A stretch of 64,000 nucleotides of DNA from Bacteroidales bacterium (GTDB taxonomy: Bacteria; Bacteroidota; Bacteroidia; Bacteroidales; F082): the NCBI GenBank assembly GCA_028704385.1, contig JAQVLA010000002.1, forward strand, positions 124,001 to 188,000. The letters run 5' to 3'. Positions 34,088 to 43,423 of the stretch are shown piece after piece (position 1 is the first letter of the stretch; each line of letters opens with the position of its first letter). The notes beneath the pieces were generated by a model. The model had not been told where the DNA came from and did no database searches. It worked only from the letters and a program-made list of their open reading frames with translations. Position numbers and translations under genes: made by a program.

Positions 34088-36055
34088 ATGAATCAATTAT
34101 TTATTGGGACCTCCAACCAGGAATCCATTTACTTGCGATTGAGGGCAATGCAACGTCATATCGCTTGTTTTGGAGCCTCAGGAAGTGGTAAGACTGTTGC
34201 CTGTAAGGTGTTGTCGGAAGAATTGGCTTTGCAGGGTATTCCAATGATTATCTTCGATCCGCAGGGTGATATAGCTTCGCTTATCAATCCTGAAACGGAT
34301 GATGAATTACTGGCATCCAAAGGTTTAAATCCTGACATCAGGAAACTACTAACTGATAAAACCGAGGTTTTGATTTGGACACCAGGCAGTTCCAAGGGAC
34401 TTCCACTGTCAATTAATCCACTTCAGTTTGAACAGGTTCATGGGATGGATGCCGAAGATCGTCTGCGATTTTTTTCAGCTACAGCCAAAAACGTGATCGA
34501 ACTTATTGGTTATGATGCAGATAACGATGATGGTAAATCGGCTGAATCGGTTTTGAGTACCGTTTTTGACTATTGTTTTCAAAAGAAAGTTCACCTCAGT
34601 AGTTTTGAAGGGTTGATAGATCTTTTAACTGATTTGCCAGAGTCAGTAAGTGAGATAGTTAACAAGATCAGTAGCTCGAAGGATATGCAGGAACTGGTAA
34701 AAAAGTTGCGTTTTTTAACAATCGGTTCCCGCAAGCTGATATTTGAGACTGGATATCCTGCCACAATTGAGGCTCTGCTGGGTCTGGGTGAGCATAATAC
34801 AGGAAAAACCCGCCTTTCGGTGATTTATCTCAATACCCTGGCCACACAGGACGAGAAAGAGTTTTTTATGGCATACATCGCTCAGTTGCTTTATAACTGG
34901 ATGCTTCAGAATCCACTTGCCGATGGACAAGACGGCTTGCAGGCTGCATTGTACATAGATGAAATCGCACCCTATCTCCCTCCGGTTAAGATGCCTTCGT
35001 GCAAGGAAAGTTTGATGTTGCTTTTTAAACAGGCCCGCAAATATGGTGTTGGATGTTTGATCGCTACCCAAAACCCCGGCGATATTGATTATAAGTCCAT
35101 CGCACAGATTTCAACCTATTTGATAGGCAGCTTGAAAACCAAACAGGACCTCTCAAAAATTGAAACCCGTATCGAATCTATGGCACCAGCCAATGCCTCA
35201 GAACTCATGCAGCAAATTCCTGCACTCAAAAAAGGTTCTTTCTTGCTGCTCTCTCCAGATGAGGAAAAGAAGATTCAGCAGTTTCAGGTTCGTTGGCTGC
35301 TCACCAAACACGATGTGATCAGCGAAGATCAGCTTAATATATTGATGGAAGAGCATTGGCGGCAAAAGTATCAGAAAGCAGCAACAAAGAACAGCATGAT
35401 TGATACACCCATTCCGGAAGTTGTTGCTGATCAGGCCGAAAACTTTATTGAAGAAACCAGCGAAGCTGAAAAAAAAGTCACTCTTGCCGGTGAAGATCAG
35501 GTTTTGGTAGTTGATTTGATCCTGCACGAACGAAATCTAAGTAAAGCACTGAAACCACATCTTGAGCATAAAACACTTAATCTGATCGCATTGGAAAAAC
35601 TCGAATCTGCTGAATTTGAATATTTTCCGCTGCTTAAAGTCAAGATGTTGTTCAATAATAAAACAGGAATTTTCAAGAAACGAGTCGAGCAGGTTCCTGT
35701 AAATCTCTACCTTGACTATAAGCAATTGAGTATACTTATGATCGCTGAAAAGGAAATGCAGTTTGCACCTTTGATTGATATGGATCCGCATAAAATTGAT
35801 GATCTTGATGGTTTGATTTTTCCGAAGACCGTAAAGCGAAGTGAGGTGGATTTTGATTTTCGAAAGTTGGGTAAGCGGATCAGTCTTGCGGATGTGAAAT
35901 CGGTATTGGAAAGGAAATATAATGTTGAAGTACAGGATGTTGACCTGCTTTTGTATCCAGTTTGGCACTGTCGGATCATGCACAGGAAAACCAGTATTGT
36001 GCGAAATCTGATTATTGATGCCGTTATGGGCTATCCCCTGCAAAACTTGAATTAA
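34088..36055 (+). CDS. HerA/VirB4-like P-loop ATPase
   Basis: 655 residues, cytoplasmic. Walker A GASGSGKT at 29-36, Walker B with the catalytic pair in AALYIDEIAPYLP (D291-E292), and the downstream sensor LIATQNPGD (324-332). This order, with NPLQFEQ and a large insert between the Walker motifs, fits the HerA/DUF87/DUF853 branch of FtsK-HerA ATPases. Those form hexamers that pump DNA or drive secretion. The last 200 residues are a separate domain I do not recognise. No nuclease (NurA-like) is adjacent; instead the following genes encode envelope proteins, which favours a role in energising an envelope apparatus. The gene behind starts 27 bp on. Confidence 0.75.
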   Translation: MNQLFIGTSNQESIYLRLRAMQRHIACFGASGSGKTVACKVLSEELALQGIPMIIFDPQGDIASLINPETDDELLASKGLNPDIRKLLTDKTEVLIWTPGSSKGLPLSINPLQFEQVHGMDAEDRLRFFSATAKNVIELIGYDADNDDGKSAESVLSTVFDYCFQKKVHLSSFEGLIDLLTDLPESVSEIVNKISSSKDMQELVKKLRFLTIGSRKLIFETGYPATIEALLGLGEHNTGKTRLSVIYLNTLATQDEKEFFMAYIAQLLYNWMLQNPLADGQDGLQAALYIDEIAPYLPPVKMPSCKESLMLLFKQARKYGVGCLIATQNPGDIDYKSIAQISTYLIGSLKTKQDLSKIETRIESMAPANASELMQQIPALKKGSFLLLSPDEEKKIQQFQVRWLLTKHDVISEDQLNILMEEHWRQKYQKAATKNSMIDTPIPEVVADQAENFIEETSEAEKKVTLAGEDQVLVVDLILHERNLSKALKPHLEHKTLNLIALEKLESAEFEYFPLLKVKMLFNNKTGIFKKRVEQVPVNLYLDYKQLSILMIAEKEMQFAPLIDMDPHKIDDLDGLIFPKTVKRSEVDFDFRKLGKRISLADVKSVLERKYNVEVQDVDLLLYPVWHCRIMHRKTSIVRNLIIDAVMGYPLQNLN

Positions 36056-36082
36056 TTGGCTATATATCTAAATGAAAGGCAT

Positions 36083-37306
36083 ATGAAAAAATTTGTCATA
36101 CTTTTTGTTTTGCTTTTGATGGCGAAAGTTTTTTATGCGCAGGAAACAGAAGATCCGTTTGAGCAGTTTCGCCAGCAGGCACAATCAGGCTTTGACCAGT
36201 TCAGGGAAGAAACAAACAAACAGTGGGAAGCTTACGAAAAAGCTAACCAGGAAGCTTTTGAGCAGTTCAGAAAAGGAATTGAGCAAAAATGGGGTTCGGG
36301 TAATTTCATCGAATCAACACAAACCAGTTGGGTAGAATATAGTGAGGATGGTGAAAGCCGTACATCTGTTGATTTTGAACAAGAAGAAGCCCGAATTGAA
36401 ATTTTGATGACTCCCGAAGAGGCAGAAAATGCGGAACTGGTCAAAAATAAGATTGCCCAAGCAGTAAAGGAACTCGCACTCAATCAGGGGAAAACAAAAG
36501 ATTATGAAACTGAATACGAAAAACCTGAACCCTTGTCAACCGAACCTGTATTGAAAGATCAATTACAGAATGCAGCCGGTGAAACAGTTACTGAAGAAAA
36601 TGTGAATGAATATGCTGAACAGATTGTGGAACAACAGCCCATAGAAAAGGAAATAGTAAAACCCAAACCATCAGAGCCTCAACCACAGCCCGAACCTGAG
36701 CCCCAACCTCAGGAAGAGAAAGTCATCGTCAGTTTAAAAATTCCCCTCGCTACCAATAGCATACAAACCAGGGCTTTACGCTTTTATGAACAGGTGATTT
36801 CATATTCCTCACGGTTTATGATTGATCCGGCTTTGGTTTTTGCCATTATTCATACCGAATCAAGTTATAATCCCAAAGCTAAAAGCCATGTGCCCGCTTT
36901 CGGACTGATGCAAATCGTACCAAAATATGCAGGCCGGGATGCTTACAATTTTATTTACAAAGAAGATAAATTATTGAATGAGAATTATTTATATGAATCC
37001 CAGAACAATATCGAATTGGGTTCGGCTTATCTGCATATGCTGATCACGCGAAGTTTTCGTAAAGTAGAAAATCCTTTGAGTCGAATTTATTGCGCCATTG
37101 CTGCCTATAATACGGGTGCCGGAAATGTGAGTCGTGCTTTTATCGGCACAACAAAGTTGTATCAAGCCATACCCGAAATCAATAAAATGACTGCCGAACA
37201 GGTGTACGATCATATGAAGAAAAACCTTCCTTATGAAGAAACCCAGCATTATATCGAACGAGTTTCTTCAAGGATGAAGGTGTATGCCGATTGGCTTGCT
37301 GATTGA
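36083..37306 (+). CDS. MltC-like lytic transglycosylase
   Basis: About 407 residues from ATG 36083 (an upstream TTG is not needed; the signal peptide starts here). Signal peptide to about residue 20, then FEQF, FDQF and FEQF helices ending at IEQKWG. A DUF3393-like strand region follows (TSWVEYSEDGESRTSVDFEQ, ARIEILMTPEE). A Pro/Glu linker precedes the SLT domain: catalytic E259 in AIIHTESSYNP, then AFGLMQIVPKYAG and AAYNTGAGNV. The end, MKKNLPYEETQHYIERV, matches MltC. It would cleave peptidoglycan glycan strands, either in cell-wall turnover or to let the neighbouring apparatus through the wall. Confidence 0.85.
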   Translation: MKKFVILFVLLLMAKVFYAQETEDPFEQFRQQAQSGFDQFREETNKQWEAYEKANQEAFEQFRKGIEQKWGSGNFIESTQTSWVEYSEDGESRTSVDFEQEEARIEILMTPEEAENAELVKNKIAQAVKELALNQGKTKDYETEYEKPEPLSTEPVLKDQLQNAAGETVTEENVNEYAEQIVEQQPIEKEIVKPKPSEPQPQPEPEPQPQEEKVIVSLKIPLATNSIQTRALRFYEQVISYSSRFMIDPALVFAIIHTESSYNPKAKSHVPAFGLMQIVPKYAGRDAYNFIYKEDKLLNENYLYESQNNIELGSAYLHMLITRSFRKVENPLSRIYCAIAAYNTGAGNVSRAFIGTTKLYQAIPEINKMTAEQVYDHMKKNLPYEETQHYIERVSSRMKVYADWLAD

Positions 37307-37330
37307 ATATTAACTTAAAACCAAATTAAT

Positions 37331-38614
37331 ATGAAAACATTAAAAAAATCCAGTATTTATTTTCTCCTTTTGTTGTGTTTGATCCACTTCAATGGAATGG
37401 CTCAGAAAATTGATTGTTTTGTATTGCAAGCTCCTGTAAAACAATATAATACCGTCAAGAAAATTGGTATTATGGAATTTACCGGCAATAAGGAGGCAGG
37501 CCAAATGCTTTCGGATCAGATGATCGCCAGATTATTAAAAGAAGATCGGGGCATTGAAGACCTGCAAACCGGATTTATGGGATTGGGCAAAAAAGTGGAG
37601 GGTGTTACACACATCAAAGGATTCAAAACCAATGTTTATACAGTTATCGAACGTAATCAGATCAATGAAATATTAAAAGAACAGCGCCTCGGACTTTCCG
37701 GTGTGATTGATGAATCAACTGCTGCGAAAGTTGGTGCTATTTTAGGATTGGATGCCATTATTTTAGGAAGTATTAATTACGAACAAAAGGAAGATAATAC
37801 CTCCAGCAATTATATCACCCTTGATGGAAAAACCAAGACACAATATTGTAAGATCAGAAAGGTTACATCTAATGCCAGCATGAAAATTGTAGAGGTATCT
37901 TCAGCCGAAATTATTGGCGTGGAAACGGCTGCCGTCGAAAACGAAGATAAAAAATGCGATGATGAACGATCAAAAATTGCTAATTATAATCAGTTGGTAA
38001 ACAATGTGGTAAGTCAAACTGCCCGGCAATTTGTCGATTATTTCTCGCCATCCTATAAAATGGTACGCTTCGAGATGGAGAAAATCAAGCTCAAAGATTT
38101 GAAGAAAAAAGCCGATGAAGCCGGAAAACATCTGGAAAATGGAAACCTTCGCCAGGCGTTCCCCTTATTGGTTGCCATTTATGAAGCCGATAGTTATAAT
38201 CCAAAGGCAGCTTATAATGCCGGAATAATTCACGAAATGACTGGACTGTATGAGGATGCAGTTAATTATTATCAAACAGCCAGTCAGCTTGATCCGGCAA
38301 ATCAACTCTATGCCGATGCCCTGAAACGAGCCGAAGGAGGTTTGCAAACTCTTGCATTTCTTGAAAGTATTGGCAAGTCGATAGAGACTTATACTTTTAC
38401 CGGAACCGGTGATGAGTTGGCACAACGAATCGTACTGAAAGGCAAAAGCTCCGACCGTGTTAATATCTATGAGTTTCCGGATGCCAAGGCCGATGTAATC
38501 GCGAAAATTCCGGGAGGCCTTGAATTTGTAGTTATCGAACAACAAGGTGATTTTTATCGCATCAAACTCATTAACAATAACGAAGGATTTGTTCATAAAA
38601 ATGATGTAAACTGA
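37331..38614 (+). CDS. CsgG-domain outer-membrane assembly protein with TPR and SH3-like tail
   Basis: 427 residues with signal peptide ending near GMAQ. Residues about 40-235 follow the CsgG/FlgO fold: KIGIMEFTGNKEAGQMLSDQ, VYTVIERNQINEILKEQRLG, AAKVGAILGLDAIILGSI. TPR-like helices follow (NPKAAYNAGIIHEMTGLYED, ANQLYADALKRAEG). The last 60 residues resemble a bacterial SH3 domain (VNIYEFPDAKADVIAKIPGG, FYRIKLINNNEGFVHKNDV). CsgG forms the curli secretion pore; related proteins form flagellar outer rings. No lipobox is seen. An LPP20-type gene follows 16 bp later, a pairing known from such rings. Confidence 0.75.
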   Translation: MKTLKKSSIYFLLLLCLIHFNGMAQKIDCFVLQAPVKQYNTVKKIGIMEFTGNKEAGQMLSDQMIARLLKEDRGIEDLQTGFMGLGKKVEGVTHIKGFKTNVYTVIERNQINEILKEQRLGLSGVIDESTAAKVGAILGLDAIILGSINYEQKEDNTSSNYITLDGKTKTQYCKIRKVTSNASMKIVEVSSAEIIGVETAAVENEDKKCDDERSKIANYNQLVNNVVSQTARQFVDYFSPSYKMVRFEMEKIKLKDLKKKADEAGKHLENGNLRQAFPLLVAIYEADSYNPKAAYNAGIIHEMTGLYEDAVNYYQTASQLDPANQLYADALKRAEGGLQTLAFLESIGKSIETYTFTGTGDELAQRIVLKGKSSDRVNIYEFPDAKADVIAKIPGGLEFVVIEQQGDFYRIKLINNNEGFVHKNDVN

Positions 38615-38630
38615 TTGATAATGAGGTTTT

Positions 38631-40394
38631 ATGAAAAGATTATTCTTTATATCCCTATTCCTTTTGCCCATTATAATCCAGGCACAGCAACCACAATGGA
38701 TTGATTATTCCTGGCGTATATCTGCCTATCCGGAGAAGGATTATTTCATGTCCTTTATTTCTGGTGAAGTGCCCGAAGGTCAGGACGCTAAAAACTTACT
38801 GGATGTGTATGAAGAACAAGCCAAAGCGACACTCATTCAGCAGATTCAGGTTAGTTTGCAGGCTGCTACTGATTATCAGCTTGCTAATATTGATGCTGCT
38901 ACCACAGAGGCTTTCAAAATGCGCTCGCAGTCACTGGCCAAAGCCCAGATAACAGGTTTGAGAACAGATCGCTATCACGACCGCAAAAAATCGTTGGCTT
39001 ATGCCATTGCCTGGGCGAAAAAGTCGGAACTGAAGTATTTTTACAGGAATGCCGTGAGCCGTTTGATGGAGCAAATTAAAAATCAAAAGCTTACAGCTGA
39101 TAATTACCGATCGAAAAATGATCAGCAACAGGCCTTGAAAACGTATTACGAAACCATGCCTGTGTTTACCGAATTGGAAGAAGCTCAGTTTATCCTGCTG
39201 GCATTAGAGATTGTAAATGAATCAGATACGAAGCTTAAGGAAAGCCATGATCTGCTAACTGCTGTAAAAAGTGCCATTACTGATTTGCAGCAAAGCGAAA
39301 AATCCAGTATTGATGATTTGGGTTATTTTATGGCTTATGGTTTGTTTTTGCAATTGGGTAATCTGCAATCACCTGTTCACCTGCAAGCTTTTGGTTTTGA
39401 GAATTCCGGATTGATTTCAGAATTTTCAGAACGTTTCAAAACAGCGCTTTCAAGTGGATTTGTACGTGCTGGTGATTACAAGGTTTCTGATTACCCAGGC
39501 AGTTCAGCCATTGCTGTTTCCGGATCTTATTGGAAAGAAGGGGAATTTCTAAAAGTAAATGCTGTTGCTCGGCAAAATGGACAAGCAAAGGCTGCTGCCG
39601 AAATCAGCCTGCCAGTTCAGTGGCTGCGCGACAGATCGGTAAATTGGGTTCCTGAAAATTATTTAAGAATTGCCAAACTTGCCGAAATCAGCCTTGAAGC
39701 TGTTAACCCACAGCAGGATGCACGTGCTGGTCGACCGCTTCCGGAGCCATTGAAAGTAAAAGTGCAGAGCACAACCGAACCACTTGCTGAGGTGCCTTTG
39801 GTTTTTTATTTGCAGGATGAAATGGTTGGTAAAGCAGCAACAAATCAGGCTGGGCAAGCTATTTTACCTTTTACTCCCAAACAGGCTGATCGCCAAACTC
39901 AAATTGTTTTGGCAAAGCTTGATATTGCTGGTTTTATTGGTGGAGATCCTGAACCGGCATTTGTTAAACAGCTTGAGAAACAATATCCTGTTTCACCAGC
40001 TCGCTTTATGATTAAAGTAGTTCCATTAACTGTTTTTGTTCAAAGCAGCGAAAAAGGTCATTATGGCAATCAGTTGGAAATTAAATTGTTGGAGCCAACT
40101 TTAAAAGAAGCACTTGCCGAAAGGGGCTATGCCTTTACTGATCAGATGAACGAAGCTGATTTGTTAGTCGAAATTGATGCGAAAGCCCGCAATGGCTCAA
40201 ATGTGCAAGGCATCTATTTTGGCTTTGTGGATGCCAGTGTTTCTGTGGTGGATATTTCTGATGGCAGGGAATTATGGAAGCAAAGCCTCAGCAGTATCAA
40301 GGGTGGGGGAGCCGATTTCAACAGAGCTGTTATCAAGGCTTATGAGATGGCAGCTCAGGAGCTTAAAGAGGCCATGCCGGATAAAATTAAATGA
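38631..40394 (+). CDS. Secreted LPP20-domain protein, last gene of the forward operon
   Basis: 587 residues, signal peptide MKRLFFISLFLLPIIIQAQ. The N-terminal domain follows the LPP20 pattern: QPQWIDYSWRISAYPEKDYF, then EEQAKATLIQQIQVSLQAA and AITGL-like tail, ending AIAWAKKSELKYFYR. A helical middle part is followed by a beta-domain (VPLVFYLQDEMVGKAATNQ) and a C-terminal domain with VDASVSVVDISDGRELWKQS, resembling the second LPP20/DUF domain of similar proteins. Probably associated with the CsgG-like protein at the outer membrane. It ends 10 bp from the convergent tcdA. Confidence 0.65.
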   Translation: MKRLFFISLFLLPIIIQAQQPQWIDYSWRISAYPEKDYFMSFISGEVPEGQDAKNLLDVYEEQAKATLIQQIQVSLQAATDYQLANIDAATTEAFKMRSQSLAKAQITGLRTDRYHDRKKSLAYAIAWAKKSELKYFYRNAVSRLMEQIKNQKLTADNYRSKNDQQQALKTYYETMPVFTELEEAQFILLALEIVNESDTKLKESHDLLTAVKSAITDLQQSEKSSIDDLGYFMAYGLFLQLGNLQSPVHLQAFGFENSGLISEFSERFKTALSSGFVRAGDYKVSDYPGSSAIAVSGSYWKEGEFLKVNAVARQNGQAKAAAEISLPVQWLRDRSVNWVPENYLRIAKLAEISLEAVNPQQDARAGRPLPEPLKVKVQSTTEPLAEVPLVFYLQDEMVGKAATNQAGQAILPFTPKQADRQTQIVLAKLDIAGFIGGDPEPAFVKQLEKQYPVSPARFMIKVVPLTVFVQSSEKGHYGNQLEIKLLEPTLKEALAERGYAFTDQMNEADLLVEIDAKARNGSNVQGIYFGFVDASVSVVDISDGRELWKQSLSSIKGGGADFNRAVIKAYEMAAQELKEAMPDKIK

Positions 40395-40404
40395 GATTTT
40401 AAAA

Positions 40405-41136
40405 TTAACTTGATTTCGAAGAATCAATCAACTCTCTGATAACCACCGAAGCACAATAACAGCCGAAAATCGCTGGCATATAGGAAATTGTGCCAACGGT
40501 GGAACGGCGGTTTTGATCAGTTGTTGGTTTTTCGATTGATGACCTTGATACAGTTTCAGGAGAATATATAGCAGTGAAACCCTCATGGATACCCATTTTG
40601 CGTAATTTTTTACGGATATAAAAAGCCAGCCTGCAATGCCGGGTATTGCTGATATCAACAATCTGAATCTGCATCGGATCCATCTTTCCACCTGCACCCA
40701 TCGAACTTACGATTTTCATGCCTTTTTGCAGCGCATTAACCAATAGGAAAACTTTTGGTGAGAGAGAATCAATGGCATCAATCACATAATCAAAGGGCTG
40801 AGAAAGTAAGACGGGGATTTTTTCATCTTTGATATACGCTGTAACCAAATTTAATTTAATCGAAGGATTAATATCCTGTAAACGTTCAGCCATTAGCTTT
40901 GTCTTGGCCTTGTTTTCTGTACTTTGAAGTGCAAGTAATTGTCTGTTGCGATTTGAGGGTTGTATGAGATCACCATCTACAATAGTGAGTTTTCCCACTC
41001 CGGCTCGTGCTAATTGTTCTGCTGCATAAGCACCAACACCTCCAAGTCCGGCTACCAATACATGGCTGTTTGCCAGTTTATTAAGATTTTCTTCTCCCAA
41101 CAAAAGTGTTGTTCGGGATTGCCATTCAGGGATCAT
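40405..41136 (-). CDS. tcdA: tRNA threonylcarbamoyladenosine dehydratase (TcdA/CsdL)
   Basis: 243-residue E1/ThiF-type enzyme. Nucleotide loop GLGGVGAYAAEQLARAGVG near 30-48, then LTIVDGDLIQPSNRNRQ and the segment DAIDSLSPK. IVSSMGAGGKMDPMQIQI and STVGTISYMPAIFG are marks of TcdA. It cyclises the carboxyl of t6A37 in tRNA to make ct6A using ATP. The start overlaps the upstream tatD gene by 11 bp. Confidence 0.9.
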   Translation of the reverse strand: MIPEWQSRTTLLLGEENLNKLANSHVLVAGLGGVGAYAAEQLARAGVGKLTIVDGDLIQPSNRNRQLLALQSTENKAKTKLMAERLQDINPSIKLNLVTAYIKDEKIPVLLSQPFDYVIDAIDSLSPKVFLLVNALQKGMKIVSSMGAGGKMDPMQIQIVDISNTRHCRLAFYIRKKLRKMGIHEGFTAIYSPETVSRSSIEKPTTDQNRRSTVGTISYMPAIFGCYCASVVIRELIDSSKSS

Positions 41137-41809
41137 TGATTTGCATTTGAAAACAAGCGACGAAATTACGAAAGATTTGAACTTTCAAATCGTCCGAATT
41201 GAGACCTAATAATTTGGAGGCTTGTTCGTAAATTTCCTGAATGGAATAAATATTCCGGTCATCCGTTTCAAAAAAAAGCCTCAAAATTGAAATATGCTCA
41301 ATCGAACGGCTGATTTTACTTTTTGGATTGAACAAAGCCGAGCCGATCGAAAGGTGCATATTTTTGCTGATAAGTTGCTTTGCTAATGTTTCGTTGCCTT
41401 CAAAACCGTGAATGATCCAGCATCCTTCAGGAAACTTTTTGCGTAAGGCTAAAATTTCACTGTAAGCCCTCACGCAATGGATAATTAATGGAAGCTTGAA
41501 GGTTTTTGAAAGATTAATCTGTTGCTGAAAAACCTGTTGTTGGACTTCAAATGGGGTGTCGATGGCTTTATCAAGTCCGCATTCCCCAATGGCAACGATT
41601 TGATTTTGCGATGCAAGAGTGTAAAGATGATTCAGTTTTTCATCGATATGTCCATCTAAAATCCTCCAAGGATGAATACCATAACTATAATAAAGTGAAC
41701 TACTTATTGAAGAAATAAAACTCGATTCTGCATTTTGAATCGCAATTATTGACTGATCAGTTGTGTGATTTTGATGGGTATGGACATCTATATATTTTGC
41801 ACTTAACAT
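41126..41809 (-). CDS. TatD-family metal-dependent hydrolase
   Basis: 227 residues, slightly short for the family (about 255). Metal ligands in DVHTHQN (8-14), GIHPWR, GECGLDKA and LIIHCVRAYSEIL are visible, and the last Asp is in FFETDDRN. Family members are exonucleases or D-aminoacyl-type deacylases of the TIM-barrel amidohydrolase fold. It overlaps tcdA by 11 bp, a common pairing in Bacteroidota. Confidence 0.88.
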   Translation of the reverse strand: MLSAKYIDVHTHQNHTTDQSIIAIQNAESSFISSISSSLYYSYGIHPWRILDGHIDEKLNHLYTLASQNQIVAIGECGLDKAIDTPFEVQQQVFQQQINLSKTFKLPLIIHCVRAYSEILALRKKFPEGCWIIHGFEGNETLAKQLISKNMHLSIGSALFNPKSKISRSIEHISILRLFFETDDRNIYSIQEIYEQASKLLGLNSDDLKVQIFRNFVACFQMQINDP

Positions 41810-41917
41810 ATTACAAAGTTAGTTCAGGCAGCTAATATTAAATATACTTTTTTGTATAATTATAACGGCCGGCTAATTTTTTTTGAATCAATACAACTTA
41901 AAGAATGTATTATGATT

Positions 41918-41925
41918 TAACTTTG
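41918..41925 (+). promoter_or_regulatory. Candidate -7 element TAACTTTG upstream of cydA
   Basis: TAACTTTG matches TAnnTTTG exactly, 47 bp before the cydA ATG. A TTTTG at 41881-41885 is 32 bp upstream, further than the usual -33 spacing. Confidence 0.45.
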
Positions 41926-41972
41926 ATCGCAAGAACCAATTTGATTGCAAATAATTATAAATTCCTTATAAC

Positions 41973-43346
41973 ATGGACGTTGAGCTGCTTTCACGATTGC
42001 AATTTGCCTTTACTATTTCATTTCATTACATCTATCCACCCCTAAGCATTGGTTTGGGCTTGATCATGGTGCTGATGGAGGGCATGTATTTAAGAACGAA
42101 AAATAAGCAATACGAACAGTTAGCGCGATTTTGGACAAAAATATTTGCCATAACTTTTGGCTTGGGTGTAGCAACCGGTATCGTAATGGAATTCGAGTTT
42201 GGCACCAACTGGGCTACTTATTCCCGTTATGTGGGTGATGTTTTCGGATCGGCATTAGCAGCGGAAGGAATTTTTGCTTTTGCTCTGGAAAGCGGATTTT
42301 TGGGGGTATTACTTTTTGGCTGGAACAGGGTAAAGCCCATTGTCCATTTTATTGCAACAGTTGGCGTTTGGTTTGGTTCCATGTTTTCAGCCGTTTGGAT
42401 TGTGGTTGCAAACAGCTGGCAGCAAACCCCTGCCGGATTTGAGATTGTTGGTGAAGGTTTGAATGCCAGAGCTGAAATCACGGATTTCTGGGCCATGGTT
42501 TTTAATCCTTCCAGTGTGGATCGTGTTTTACATGTATGGATTGGTGCTTTGATTGCCGGTGCTTTTCTGGTGATGAGTGTCCATGCCTGGTATTTACTAA
42601 AAGGACGTTATACTGTGCCGTCTGTAAAAGCCTTTAAGATTGCCTTGTCAGTAGCTGCGCTGATGTCGATTTTGCAGCTGGTAACAGGACATAGCTCTGC
42701 AACTGGTATTGCCGTTAATCAGCCGGCTAAACTGGCTGCTTTCGAAGGACATTATAATACAGAAGATCAGGCAGATCTTTATATATTTGGTTGGGTTGAT
42801 CACGAAGAACAGAAAGTAATCGGGCCTTATGTGCCTGGTGGATTGAGTTTTCTGTTGGACGGCACATTCGACACCAAAGTGAAAGGCCTTAATGATTTTC
42901 CTGAGGATGAAATACCTGATGCCATAAATGCTGTATTTCAATTTTATCACCTGATGGTAGCTTTTGGAATGTATTTTATCGGAATCACGCTGTTTGGATT
43001 GTTCCTTTGGTGGCGTGGTAAGCTGTTTGAGTATCGTTGGTTACTGTGGGTCTTTGTTTTCTCTGTTATTTTGCCTCAGCTTGCCAATCAGTTTGGTTGG
43101 TTTGCGGCCGAAATGGGTCGACAACCCTGGGTGGTTTATGGTTTACTTAGAACATCTGATGCTTTATCAGCCGTAGTTACGGCAAATCAGGTGTTATTTT
43201 CACTGATTATGTTCACATTGATTTACGCCTTGCTTTTTGTGTTATTCCTTTATCTGATGAATAAAAAAATTCAGGCTGGTCCTTACGACGAAAGTAATAT
43301 CGAAAGTAGACCTTTGCAGGAAGGAATGGCTGAATCGTTTAAATGA
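41973..43346 (+). CDS. cydA: Cytochrome bd oxidase subunit I
   Basis: 457 residues. Heme ligand H18 lies in [30 protein letters not shown] and GRQPWVVYG are the other family marks. The Q-loop is of moderate length. Terminal quinol oxidase with high oxygen affinity, inner membrane, with cydB. The two genes are 77 bp apart. No cydX-like short gene was found after cydB. Confidence 0.95.
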   Translation: MDVELLSRLQFAFTISFHYIYPPLSIGLGLIMVLMEGMYLRTKNKQYEQLARFWTKIFAITFGLGVATGIVMEFEFGTNWATYSRYVGDVFGSALAAEGIFAFALESGFLGVLLFGWNRVKPIVHFIATVGVWFGSMFSAVWIVVANSWQQTPAGFEIVGEGLNARAEITDFWAMVFNPSSVDRVLHVWIGALIAGAFLVMSVHAWYLLKGRYTVPSVKAFKIALSVAALMSILQLVTGHSSATGIAVNQPAKLAAFEGHYNTEDQADLYIFGWVDHEEQKVIGPYVPGGLSFLLDGTFDTKVKGLNDFPEDEIPDAINAVFQFYHLMVAFGMYFIGITLFGLFLWWRGKLFEYRWLLWVFVFSVILPQLANQFGWFAAEMGRQPWVVYGLLRTSDALSAVVTANQVLFSLIMFTLIYALLFVLFLYLMNKKIQAGPYDESNIESRPLQEGMAESFK

Positions 43347-43423
43347 TTTTTCTTAATAGAATGAGTGGTGAAGATGTTTTCAGGGATTTAGAAATGACTC
43401 AATTGACTTAAAATAAAGATATT

